Program-made: the position numbers and the translations under genes
Shown here: positions 56,816 to 64,000 of the stretch, piece by piece
Numbering within the stretch: position 1 is the stretch's first letter
Layout of the letters: every line of letters starts with the position of its first letter
Assembly (NCBI RefSeq): GCF_002356555.2
Contig: NZ_AP017372.2
Coordinates: 992,001 to 1,056,000 of the forward strand
Direction: 5' to 3'
Length of the DNA: 64,000 nucleotides
DNA from: Halorhodospira halochloris
GTDB taxonomy: Bacteria; Pseudomonadota; Gammaproteobacteria; Nitrococcales; Halorhodospiraceae
Notes under the pieces: model-generated
What the model was told of the DNA's origin: nothing
Seen by the model: the letters and a program-made list of their open reading frames with translations, nothing else
Databases searched by the model: none

Positions 56816-59566
56816 ATGGCTGACGGTGAGGGATCTAACAGCGGATTAGATGAACAAGGCAGCGCTTGGCATAGTCTCGATGCTGACCGGGTCACGCAGC
56901 AACTCAATAGTTCACGGCGGGGCATAAGCCAGGAGCAGGCCGAGCAACGTCTGGGCGAGTATGGGCTCAACCGGTTGCGCCCACCCGAGCGCTCGGGGGC
57001 GGTGGTCCGGTTCCTGCGCCACTTCCACAACATCCTGATCTATATCCTGATTGTAGCTGCTATCGGTACTGCCCTGCTTGGTCACTGGGTAGATACCGGG
57101 GTGATCCTGGCGGTGGTGCTGATCAATACCATCATCGGTTTTTTGCAGGAGGGCAAGGCCGAAAAGGCGCTTGACGCCATTCGTCAGATGCTCTCGCCCC
57201 AGGCAGTGGTTTTGCGCAACGGCGAGCGCCTTGAGCTGGCGGCGGAACAGATTGTCCCCGGTGATGTGGTTATGCTCCAGGCAGGGGATAAGGTGCCAGC
57301 CGATCTGCGCCTGTTTGAGACGAAGAACCTGCGCATAGATGAGGCCGTGCTTACCGGCGAGTCGGTGCCTAGTGAGAAGGACACAGTGTCGGTAAGTGAG
57401 GATGCAGCGCTGGGCGATCGCTGCTCAATGGCCTACTCCGGGACGCTGGTAACCTTCGGTCGGGCCTACGGCACGGTAGTCGCAACAGGCATGAATACGG
57501 AGGTCGGCAAGATCTCCGAGATGCTTGGCGAGGTGCACAGCCTGAGCACACCGCTGGTGCGACAGACCGAGCAGTTCGGTCGTTGGTTGGCGCTGATCAT
57601 AATCATCATTTCTGCTGCTACATTTGCCTTCGGCTTCTGGATAAGGGATTATCCGCTCGATGAGATGTTCCTGGCCGCCGCCAGCTTGGCAGTCTCCACC
57701 ATCCCCGAAGGGTTGCCGGCGATATTGACCATTGCCTTGGCCATCGGCGTGCAGAAGATGGCTCGGCGCAACGCCATAGTGCGTAAGTTGCCTGCGGTTG
57801 AGACCCTAGGGTCGGTCTCAACGGTCTGTTCGGATAAGACCGGCACACTGACCCGTAACGAGATGACCGTCTCGACCGTGGTCAGCCGCGAGCGCTGGGT
57901 CGAGGTCGAGGGGGTAGGTTACGACCCCCACGGTGGTTTCACTGAGCACAATGAGCAAGTCAGCCCGGATAGTTCAACGGTGCTATCCCAAGCCTTAGTG
58001 GGCGGGTTGCTTTGTAATGATGCGCAGCATCTCATGCGTGATGGACAGTGGACTCTAGCCGGTGACCCGACCGAAGGATCGCTGATTGTGCTCGCTCGCA
58101 AGGCCGGTTACGACCCGCATGTGGAGCAGGAGAAGCGCCCGCGCAAGGATGTGATACCGTTCGAGTCGGACCATAAATATATGGCCACCCTGCACTGCGA
58201 CCATCAAGGTTGGCACGGCATCTTCCTCAAGGGTAGCCCGGAACGAGTTCTGGAGCTTTGCTCGAGCGAACAGACAGAGGATGGTGAGCAACCGCTGCAG
58301 AAGGCTTATTGGGAACAGGCCATGGAGCAGATCGCCAACCGCGGTGAGCGGTTGCTGGCGATAGCAGTGCGCAAGTTTGATGAGCCGGTCCATGAGCTGA
58401 CCTATCAGAGTGTAGAGCAGGGCGGTTTTTCCCTGCTTGCCGTTTTGGGGATTATCGACCCTCCCCGTGACGAGGCTGTAGCGGCGGTTGCGAGCTCGCG
58501 GAGTGCTGGGATCAGGGTCAAGATGATCACCGGTGATCACTTGGCCACGGCGCGGGCGATCGGCAGTAAGCTCGGTATCAATTGCGATAAGGCGATTTCT
58601 GGCCACGATATTGATGCTATCGGGCAGCAAGAGCTGCGGCGCGTGGCCTGGGAGACTGACATCTTTGCCCGCACTACTCCGGAACATAAGTTGCGTCTGG
58701 TCGAGGCGCTACAGGCCGAAGGCAGAATAACGGCGATGACCGGTGATGGGGTCAACGATGCACCGGCCCTGAAGCGCGCCGATGTCGGCGTGGCCATGGG
58801 CAAGAAGGGTACTGAGGCTGCTAAAGAGGCCTCGGAGATGGTGCTGGCCGACGATAACTTTGCCTCGATCGCCCATGCCGTCGAAGAGGGGCGGACTGTA
58901 TACGATAATATCCGTAAGGCTATCCTGCACATGCTGCCAACCAACGCCGGGCAGTCTTTGACCATCATGATGGCGATACTTATGGGGTTGGCCTTGCCCT
59001 TAACCCCGGTGCAGGTGCTGTGGGTAAATATGGTCACCTCGGTGACCTTGGCCATGGCCCTGGCCTTTGAACCTAGTGAACCTGGGGTGATGCAGCGCCC
59101 GCCGCGTGATCCATCAGCGGCCTTGTTATCTGGTTTTATGCTCTGGCGGATTCCGTTTGTCGCCATACTGCTTTGGCTGGGGACTTTCGGTCACTTCGTG
59201 TGGATGGAAGAGGTAGTAGGTGTTAGCGATGAATTGGCCCGTACCGTCGCCCTTAATACCTTGGTGGCCGGGCAGGCGTTCTATCTGTTCAATCTGCGCC
59301 TGATCTACGAGCCGGTCTGGTGCAATGGTGAGCTGCTCAAGACTAGGGCGATGTGGATAGCTGTCGGGGTGTTGATCGTGCTGCAGCTCACCTTTACCTA
59401 CGCACCATTTATGCACACCCTGTTTGGTACCGCCCCGCTGGGTCTTGAGGAGTGGTCACGGGTGTTGGTGTTCGGGCTGCTGGTATTCGTTATTGTTGAG
59501 ATAGAGAAGACTGTGGTAAGGAACCTGCCGCGCTGGCAGGGCAAAGCAGAGGCGCGGCAGGCTTAA
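56816..59566 (+). CDS. P2-type cation-transporting ATPase (Ca2+/PMR1-like)
   Basis: A 916-residue P2-type ATPase. It has the cation-ATPase N-terminal domain, TGES in EAVLTGESVPSEKDT, phosphorylated Asp340 in CSDKTGTLTRNEM, and TGDGVNDAPALKRADVGVAM in the hinge. Helix 4 has PEGLPAILTIAL, helix 5 PTNAGQSLTIMM, helix 6 LWVNMVTSVTLAMALAFEP. Compared with SERCA, helix 6 keeps N and T but has Ser where the calcium-binding Asp usually is, and helix 5 lacks the Glu. Transport of Ca2+, Mn2+ or Na+ is possible. ATG at 56816 follows CAGGAG. It probably shares a transcript with glgC. Confidence 0.93.
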   Translation: MADGEGSNSGLDEQGSAWHSLDADRVTQQLNSSRRGISQEQAEQRLGEYGLNRLRPPERSGAVVRFLRHFHNILIYILIVAAIGTALLGHWVDTGVILAVVLINTIIGFLQEGKAEKALDAIRQMLSPQAVVLRNGERLELAAEQIVPGDVVMLQAGDKVPADLRLFETKNLRIDEAVLTGESVPSEKDTVSVSEDAALGDRCSMAYSGTLVTFGRAYGTVVATGMNTEVGKISEMLGEVHSLSTPLVRQTEQFGRWLALIIIIISAATFAFGFWIRDYPLDEMFLAAASLAVSTIPEGLPAILTIALAIGVQKMARRNAIVRKLPAVETLGSVSTVCSDKTGTLTRNEMTVSTVVSRERWVEVEGVGYDPHGGFTEHNEQVSPDSSTVLSQALVGGLLCNDAQHLMRDGQWTLAGDPTEGSLIVLARKAGYDPHVEQEKRPRKDVIPFESDHKYMATLHCDHQGWHGIFLKGSPERVLELCSSEQTEDGEQPLQKAYWEQAMEQIANRGERLLAIAVRKFDEPVHELTYQSVEQGGFSLLAVLGIIDPPRDEAVAAVASSRSAGIRVKMITGDHLATARAIGSKLGINCDKAISGHDIDAIGQQELRRVAWETDIFARTTPEHKLRLVEALQAEGRITAMTGDGVNDAPALKRADVGVAMGKKGTEAAKEASEMVLADDNFASIAHAVEEGRTVYDNIRKAILHMLPTNAGQSLTIMMAILMGLALPLTPVQVLWVNMVTSVTLAMALAFEPSEPGVMQRPPRDPSAALLSGFMLWRIPFVAILLWLGTFGHFVWMEEVVGVSDELARTVALNTLVAGQAFYLFNLRLIYEPVWCNGELLKTRAMWIAVGVLIVLQLTFTYAPFMHTLFGTAPLGLEEWSRVLVFGLLVFVIVEIEKTVVRNLPRWQGKAEARQA

Positions 59567-59605
59567 TAAGGCAAGGTTCCGGCTAGTAATATCTCAGCTG
59601 GAATG

Positions 59606-60706
59606 TCAGGAAACGCTTGCGCGTACCGTCTCGGCCACACGCGAGGCGTTTTCCTGCCCCATTCCAGGCCACATAGGCAGACTCAGGACCTCAGCACAGA
59701 CTTGCTCAGCGACCGGGCACTGGTACTTGAGCGCGGAGTAGACCGGCTGTTTGTGAACTGGGACGCTGTAATAGACCATTGAGCCGATGCCCTGTTCGGC
59801 TAAGGCCTTTTGCACCGAGTCACGCTTGCCGTTGGCGATGCGCACAGTGTACTGATGATAGACGTGGTCGCCGTGCTCTGAGACCTTGGGGCAGGTGATC
59901 TCTTCAACATCGGCTAAGTGCTCATTATAAGTGGCCGCTATCTGTTTGCGTTCGTTGTTCCAGTTATCCACCTGAGGGAGCTTGACCTGGAGAAGTGCCG
60001 CTTGCATGGCGTCGAGTCGTGAGTTTAAGCCTATCAGGTCGTGGTGGTCGCGCTTGCTGGAGCCGTGCAGGCGCAGTAGCCGGCACTGTTCGGCGATATC
60101 ATCATTGTTGGTGGTTATCATACCGCCATCGCCGAAGCCGCCGAGATTCTTGGTCGGGTAGAACGAATGGGCTCCCGCATCGCCGAGACTGCCGAGCCGC
60201 TTTTCACCTTGGTAAGCCCCGAAGGCCTGAGCTACGTCTTCAATGACGCGCAGCCCTCGTTGTTCGGCTAGGGCGTTGATTTCCGCCATGTCGGCCCCCT
60301 GGCCGAATATATGCACTGGGAGTAATGCTTTGGTCTTATCAGTACAGGCCGCTTCCAGGGTTTTAGCGGTAACGTTGAAGGTTGCCGGGTCTATGTCGGC
60401 AAAGCGCGGGGTGGCGCCGGTAAGGCTGATAGCTTCGGCAGTGGCAAAAAAGGTAAATGGTGAGGTCACCACCTCGTCCCCGCGGCCGATACCGGCGGCG
60501 AGCAGAGCAATGAACAGTGCATCAGTGCCGCTATTAACGCCGATAGCGTGGCGACAGCCAAGATGCTCGGCGACGGATCGCTCGAATTTCTCTACAGTAG
60601 GGCCAAGCACATAGGCCCCGGAGGCGAGAAGTTCTGTGGCTGCGGACTCAATCTGCTCGCGCAGCAATTCATACTGTGGGCGTGGGTTATAAGCGGGGAT
60701 CTGCAC
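59606..60706 (-). CDS. DegT/DnrJ-family PLP sugar aminotransferase
   Basis: A 366-residue aminotransferase of the DegT/DnrJ/EryC1/StrS type. The PLP lysine is in SFYPTKNLGGFGDGGMI; DIDPATFNV and VIEDVAQAFGA are typical. Such enzymes make amino sugars from keto-sugar nucleotides for surface polysaccharides. The closest type by context is WlbC/WbpE, because a WlbA-like oxidoreductase lies 31 bases upstream on the same strand. GTG at 60706 follows CAGGAG. It converges on the P-type ATPase gene. Substrate unproven. Confidence 0.92.
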   Translation of the reverse strand: MQIPAYNPRPQYELLREQIESAATELLASGAYVLGPTVEKFERSVAEHLGCRHAIGVNSGTDALFIALLAAGIGRGDEVVTSPFTFFATAEAISLTGATPRFADIDPATFNVTAKTLEAACTDKTKALLPVHIFGQGADMAEINALAEQRGLRVIEDVAQAFGAYQGEKRLGSLGDAGAHSFYPTKNLGGFGDGGMITTNNDDIAEQCRLLRLHGSSKRDHHDLIGLNSRLDAMQAALLQVKLPQVDNWNNERKQIAATYNEHLADVEEITCPKVSEHGDHVYHQYTVRIANGKRDSVQKALAEQGIGSMVYYSVPVHKQPVYSALKYQCPVAEQVCAEVLSLPMWPGMGQENASRVAETVRASVS

Positions 60707-60737
60707 GTTGTTGCTCCTGATTTTACCAGCTCTATTA

Positions 60738-61718
60738 TTAGTTTTGTTTGCTTTTTAGCTGCTCGCCTGCCTTTGCCATAATATCTACCACCTCAGCACC
60801 AAAGCGTCCGTCACAGAGGCACTCTTCGCGTCTTTGGATGCAGGCGATAAAATGCTCCATCTCCAGTCTTAGCGGCTGATCGTGGCCACGCTGAATAGTT
60901 TCGCTGCCGTTATCTATATTGACTAGGGCGTCATCTATGCCCTTACGGTGCAGGGTTATTACCTGCTCGATCTCGTCGTATTCGATTATCCCGTCACTGC
61001 CGATAATCATCAGTGCGCGGTCGCGGTTTGGCCACAACCAGGAGCAGTGCAGGTGGCTCTCGAGGCCTCCTGAATAGGAGATATTTAGGTGGCAATCATC
61101 CTCTATGCCTGCTTGGAGGATGGCTTGGCCGTGGGCTGTAATCTGCTCGATGGTCCGCTCCGGGAAGAGTAAACGCTGGACGGCAATGTCGTGCGACCCT
61201 AAGCACCACAGGGCGTTCTCATGGCTGCGCGCTCTGCCTAGGCCGAGGCGTTTTTGGTGAATGCTGTGGACCGTACCGATATTGCCCTCGGCAAGGTAGT
61301 CGCGTAGCCAAGGTATAGCAGGCTGGAAGAGCAGCAGATGGCCGACCATGAGCAGGCTCTGGTGCTGCTCGGCAAGAGCGACAAGCTTCCAAGCCTCTGA
61401 TGCCTCGAGGGTTATGGGCTTTTCGACAAAGACATCCTTGCCGGCCTCGATGGCAGCGCGGGCGATATCATAGTGGGTAGGCACCGGGGTGGCTATAACT
61501 ACCGCATCAATGCTCGTATCTTTTAGGGCTTCCTGGTAGTCGGCATGGGTATCAACCTTGGACAGCTCAGCGGCGAGAGGGGCGAGGTTGAGCTGATCGG
61601 AATCAGCAATCGCGCATAAAGCGCCAAGTTGGTTAAGATTGCGCGCGAGGTTCCGGCCCCAGCCGCCGACGCCAATTACTGCTACATTGGGAGTTTCAGA
61701 TTTAGTAGTTGCTGCCAT
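60738..61718 (-). CDS. Gfo/Idh/MocA-family oxidoreductase (WlbA-like)
   Basis: A 326-residue NAD(P)-dependent oxidoreductase. The N-terminal Rossmann fold opens NVAVIGVGGWGRNLARNLNQ; the catalytic EKP is in DVFVEKPITLEASEAW; and VGHLLLFQPAIPWLRDYL and LWCLGSHDIAVQRLL fit the WlbA/WbpB-like group that oxidises UDP-HexNAc uronates. It is immediately upstream of the aminotransferase, with which it would form consecutive steps toward an amino-sugar. ATG at 61718 has AGAGG upstream. The remaining pathway genes (acetyltransferase, epimerase) are not in the window. Confidence 0.88.
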   Translation of the reverse strand: MAATTKSETPNVAVIGVGGWGRNLARNLNQLGALCAIADSDQLNLAPLAAELSKVDTHADYQEALKDTSIDAVVIATPVPTHYDIARAAIEAGKDVFVEKPITLEASEAWKLVALAEQHQSLLMVGHLLLFQPAIPWLRDYLAEGNIGTVHSIHQKRLGLGRARSHENALWCLGSHDIAVQRLLFPERTIEQITAHGQAILQAGIEDDCHLNISYSGGLESHLHCSWLWPNRDRALMIIGSDGIIEYDEIEQVITLHRKGIDDALVNIDNGSETIQRGHDQPLRLEMEHFIACIQRREECLCDGRFGAEVVDIMAKAGEQLKSKQN

Positions 61719-61827
61719 GAGGCCTCTGGCGTTTGGTGTGGGTTGATTGAGCCGTTAAATAAATGATCGAGGATTTTAGCATTGTTACAGCTTTTATTGG
61801 CCATTGAATTAAGCCCTTTAGCAACCT

Positions 61828-61860
61828 CAGAAACTCCCTCCAAGCCAATTAGTTGCCCTG
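61828..61860. repeat. Palindromic element remnant (copy L, left arm)
   Basis: CCTCAGAAACTCCC followed by CCAAGCCAATTAGTTGCCCTG matches the left arm of another copy. It is cut off where the full copy H begins. Confidence 0.5.
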
Positions 61861-61862
61861 GC

Positions 61863-62014
61863 GGTGCCTCTAAAACTCCCCCGGAGCCATTTAGCTGCCC
61901 CGGTGTGGAGGTCTTGGCGCCAGGGATGGCGCCATGAAGCCTCCAGGGATGGATTCACGGCGTCCTCCACACCGGGGCAGCTAAATGGCTCCGGGGGAGT
62001 GTTTAAAGGCCCCC
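61863..62014. repeat. Palindromic element, copy H (overlaps the end of cobC)
   Basis: Left GGAGCCATTTAGCTGCCCCG is perfectly complementary to its partner at about 61975-61994; ends GGTGCCTCTAAAACTCCCC and GGAGTGTTTAAAGGCCCCC pair. The core is in reverse orientation. The right arm is read through by cobC, giving the enzyme its last residues and stop. Confidence 0.9.
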
Positions 62015-63012
62015 GGTAAATTACTTAGTAGCCTTTGCCAATCGGCCTCACTGCCGGGCAAGCCAAAACGCAGTCCGGGCGGGTTATCAAAAGCCCTGAC
62101 CCAGATCCCGCCTTCAGCCAAGGTCTTCTGAATCTGCCGCGCTGACCCTGTCTCTATCCAGCAGTAAAGGCTCGTTTTACCAGCTACCTTGAGGCCCGCC
62201 TTATCCAGGGCTGCGGCTAGCCGATCGGCGGCTGCGCCAAGTTCGAGCCGTTGTTGCTGCTGCCAAGCGGTGTCGGCCAGTGCTGCGATGCCCAGTTGGC
62301 GTGATGCCCCGCTCAGTGGCCACGGCCCAAGCAGCTCGGCTAGGCGGTTACGGATCTGCTGCGGGCCGAGCAGGAAGCCGACTCGCGCCCCTGCCAGGCC
62401 GAAGAACTTGCCTAGTGAGCGCAGCACAATAAGTCCTTGTCTATCTTGCTTGCCAGCCTGTCTGCTCAGGCTGAATTCCGGGTAGCAGTCGGCGAAGGCC
62501 TCATCAACTATTAACCAGCCTGAATTGCGTTGTAGCCACTTATGCCAGGTTACTAGCAGTTCGGGGTCGTAGAGCCTGCCAGTAGGATTGTTGGGGTTGC
62601 TCAGTACTAGCACCTCCCAGTCAGTGCCTGCCTGGGGGCCACTCTCTATCTGCTGTGCGGTTATGCGCCGGATCTCGTGTCCCCAGCTTTGCCACGCTCG
62701 GCTGTGCTCAGCATATTCAGGCTCGGCTATGGCAACCCTGGATCTGCTGCGTAATGCCGGCAGCAGTGATATCGCCGCCTGGCTGCCGGGTACGGGGGTC
62801 AGGTGAGGGCAGGCGTAGTACTCGGCGGCGGTCGCCTCGAGCTGATCCGGCTCGGGTAATCGTTGCCATATCTGGCTGTGCGTTAATGTCTGGGTAGGTA
62901 GTGGATAATGGTTAGGGTTTATCCCGGTGGATAGGTCTATCCAGCCCTGGGGAGGTTCGCCGTACTCAATGGTCGCCTGAGTTAGGTTGCCGCCGTGTTC
63001 TAGTGATGACAA
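61981..63012 (-). CDS. cobC: Threonine-phosphate decarboxylase (CobC/CobD type)
   Basis: A 343-residue class I PLP enzyme that makes (R)-1-amino-2-propanol phosphate from threonine phosphate, the linker of B12's nucleotide loop. It opens with EHGGNLTQATIEYG and LSTGINPNHYP, typical of the family. SNPNNPTGRLYD, VDEAFADCYPE and the PLP lysine in LRSLGKFFGLAGARVGFLLG follow. Its final residues (AFKHSPGAI) and the stop codon lie inside the palindromic element. TTG at 63012 with AAGG upstream is the apparent start. It follows cbiB by 28 bases on the same strand, so the two form an operon. Confidence 0.95.
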   Translation of the reverse strand: MSSLEHGGNLTQATIEYGEPPQGWIDLSTGINPNHYPLPTQTLTHSQIWQRLPEPDQLEATAAEYYACPHLTPVPGSQAAISLLPALRSRSRVAIAEPEYAEHSRAWQSWGHEIRRITAQQIESGPQAGTDWEVLVLSNPNNPTGRLYDPELLVTWHKWLQRNSGWLIVDEAFADCYPEFSLSRQAGKQDRQGLIVLRSLGKFFGLAGARVGFLLGPQQIRNRLAELLGPWPLSGASRQLGIAALADTAWQQQQRLELGAAADRLAAALDKAGLKVAGKTSLYCWIETGSARQIQKTLAEGGIWVRAFDNPPGLRFGLPGSEADWQRLLSNLPGAFKHSPGAI

Positions 63013-63040
63013 AGATTTAACCTTGTGAAAATATCTGCCC

Positions 63041-63982
63041 TTAATATATGTAGAGGCTGGCTATGGCCAGGCTGAGGATCGCCCCGAGCCAGAGCCAGGC
63101 GCCGTGGCGTAATAGTCGCCATGCGGCCTGGATGCTGGCCTCATCAGCACCACGAGAGCTAACCCCTAGCCAGGGCCGGAGCCGCTCCCCTGCCGGGTAG
63201 GGAGTGGGGCCGCCGAGTCGGATGCGCAGAGCCAGAGCGCCACAGGCTAGCACAATGCCAGGATTGATGCCCGGCCAGTGACGTGCCTGGCGGCGTGCTT
63301 GGCGCAGGGTGGTTAGAGGCCGGCCACCGAGCAGGGCATAGGTTAGTGCGGTTAGCCGAGCTGGTAACCAGCCGAGCAGGTCGTCGGTGCGCGCTGCAGC
63401 CCAGCCGAAATCGGCAAAGCGCTGATCGCGATAACCCCACATGGCGTCAAGGGTGTTGACCAGGCGGTGGAGAAGAGCCCCGGGGGCACCGGCTATGGCG
63501 AACCAGAAAAGGGTAGCAAACAGGGCATCGTTGCCGTTTTCCAGAACCGATTCGGTGGTCGCAGCAGCTACTCCCTCGCGCCCCAGAGAGTTAGTGTCAC
63601 GGCTTACTAAGCAGCTTACCGCTGCTCGTGCTGGGCCAAGGTCGTTGTCATGCCGCGCTTGGCGGAGTGCTCTAACCACGGCAAGCGCGTGTTCACGCAG
63701 GCTATGGGCGCCCAGGCACAGGAACAAGATTAGCAGCTCCAGCAGCCAACCGTACGCCATGCTGCTTAACCAGGCTGTTAGCAGCACGGCTGGAATGGTC
63801 AGCATGACTAGGGCGCTGGCGCCTAGCAGGCGGCGGCGCTTGGGCGAGAGGTGAGGCTGATTGAGGCGCTGCTCGAGCTCTTCGGCGAGGTTGCCAAACT
63901 GGCATAGTGGGTGGCCGCGGCGCGGTTCAGCGATTATGCCATCCAACAGCCAGGCAGTTATTAGTAGCAACGCGCTGCTCAT
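63041..63982 (-). CDS. cbiB: Adenosylcobinamide-phosphate synthase
   Basis: A 313-residue membrane protein (CbiB; CobD in Pseudomonas naming) that joins adenosylcobyric acid to aminopropanol phosphate. It has several helices and the signature ATTESVLENGNDALFATLFW, followed by GAPGALLHRLVNTLDAMWGY and RTDDLLGWLPARLTAL. It opens MSSALLLITAWLLDGIIAEP as expected. It starts at ATG 63982, 18 bases from the edge of the window, so its promoter and any riboswitch lie outside. It is upstream of cobC, which supplies its co-substrate. Confidence 0.96.
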   Translation of the reverse strand: MSSALLLITAWLLDGIIAEPRRGHPLCQFGNLAEELEQRLNQPHLSPKRRRLLGASALVMLTIPAVLLTAWLSSMAYGWLLELLILFLCLGAHSLREHALAVVRALRQARHDNDLGPARAAVSCLVSRDTNSLGREGVAAATTESVLENGNDALFATLFWFAIAGAPGALLHRLVNTLDAMWGYRDQRFADFGWAAARTDDLLGWLPARLTALTYALLGGRPLTTLRQARRQARHWPGINPGIVLACGALALRIRLGGPTPYPAGERLRPWLGVSSRGADEASIQAAWRLLRHGAWLWLGAILSLAIASLYIY

Positions 63983-64000
63983 GCCGGGCGATCCTCAGGC

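Overview
The window reads as chromosome of a moderately GC-rich gammaproteobacterium, most likely a halophile of the Chromatiales/Ectothiorhodospiraceae type (Halorhodospira-like). This is inferred from the smc-zipA-ligA order, QueF and GluQ, a cobalt-early cobalamin pathway, several very acidic proteins and an acetate-uptake cluster. No rRNA, CRISPR array, transposase gene or prophage was seen. There is one tRNA gene, tRNA-Ser(CGA).

Layout. 1-7.1 kb (minus strand): the start of a TonB-dependent cobalamin receptor (btuB) behind a cobalamin riboswitch, then the corrin-ring genes cobM, cbiX, cobI, cbiG and a three-part cobJ fusion. 7.4-9.2 kb: an MFS exporter and its TetR regulator. 9.4-13.5 kb (plus): a CPA2 cation/proton antiporter, cobQ/cbiP and a CPBP membrane protease. 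13.7-26 kb: an acetate-type cluster with a transporter-like sensor kinase, response regulator, small membrane proteins, an exonuclease fused to a degenerate sensor, a CBS-DUF294 protein, a DUF4212/sodium-solute symporter pair and acs. 26.3-32.1 kb: a TraF-like outer-membrane protein, an acidic lipoprotein, gluQ, a scrambled wzz/glgP region around one intact wzz-like gene, and queF. 32.5-39.8 kb: smc, zipA, ligA. 40-46 kb: a tripartite RND efflux operon. 46-51.3 kb: an uncharacterised cassette (membrane protein, P-loop NTPase, acidic partner), a DUF945 protein and a small orphan gene. 51.5-54.3 kb: tRNA-Ser and the complete AMMECR1/MEMO/radical-SAM set. 54.3-59.6 kb: an HTH regulator with an NBR1-like domain, glgC and a P2-type ATPase. 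59.6-64 kb (minus): a sugar aminotransferase and oxidoreductase, cobC and cbiB.

Two themes stand out. First, cobalamin genes lie at both ends and in the middle of the window, covering uptake, ring synthesis, amidation and nucleotide-loop preparation. Second, a family of about 150-bp palindromic elements is scattered through intergenic DNA: seven complete copies and several remnants. Ends and core are shared, but the paired stem between them differs from copy to copy while staying complementary. One copy lies inside the cobalamin riboswitch, between its two conserved halves. Another supplies the last codons and stop of cobC.

The best candidate for an undescribed system is the three-gene cassette at 46.0-49.4 kb. 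The HTH-NBR1-like regulator with a nearby palindromic operator and the wzz/glgP mosaic also deserve attention.
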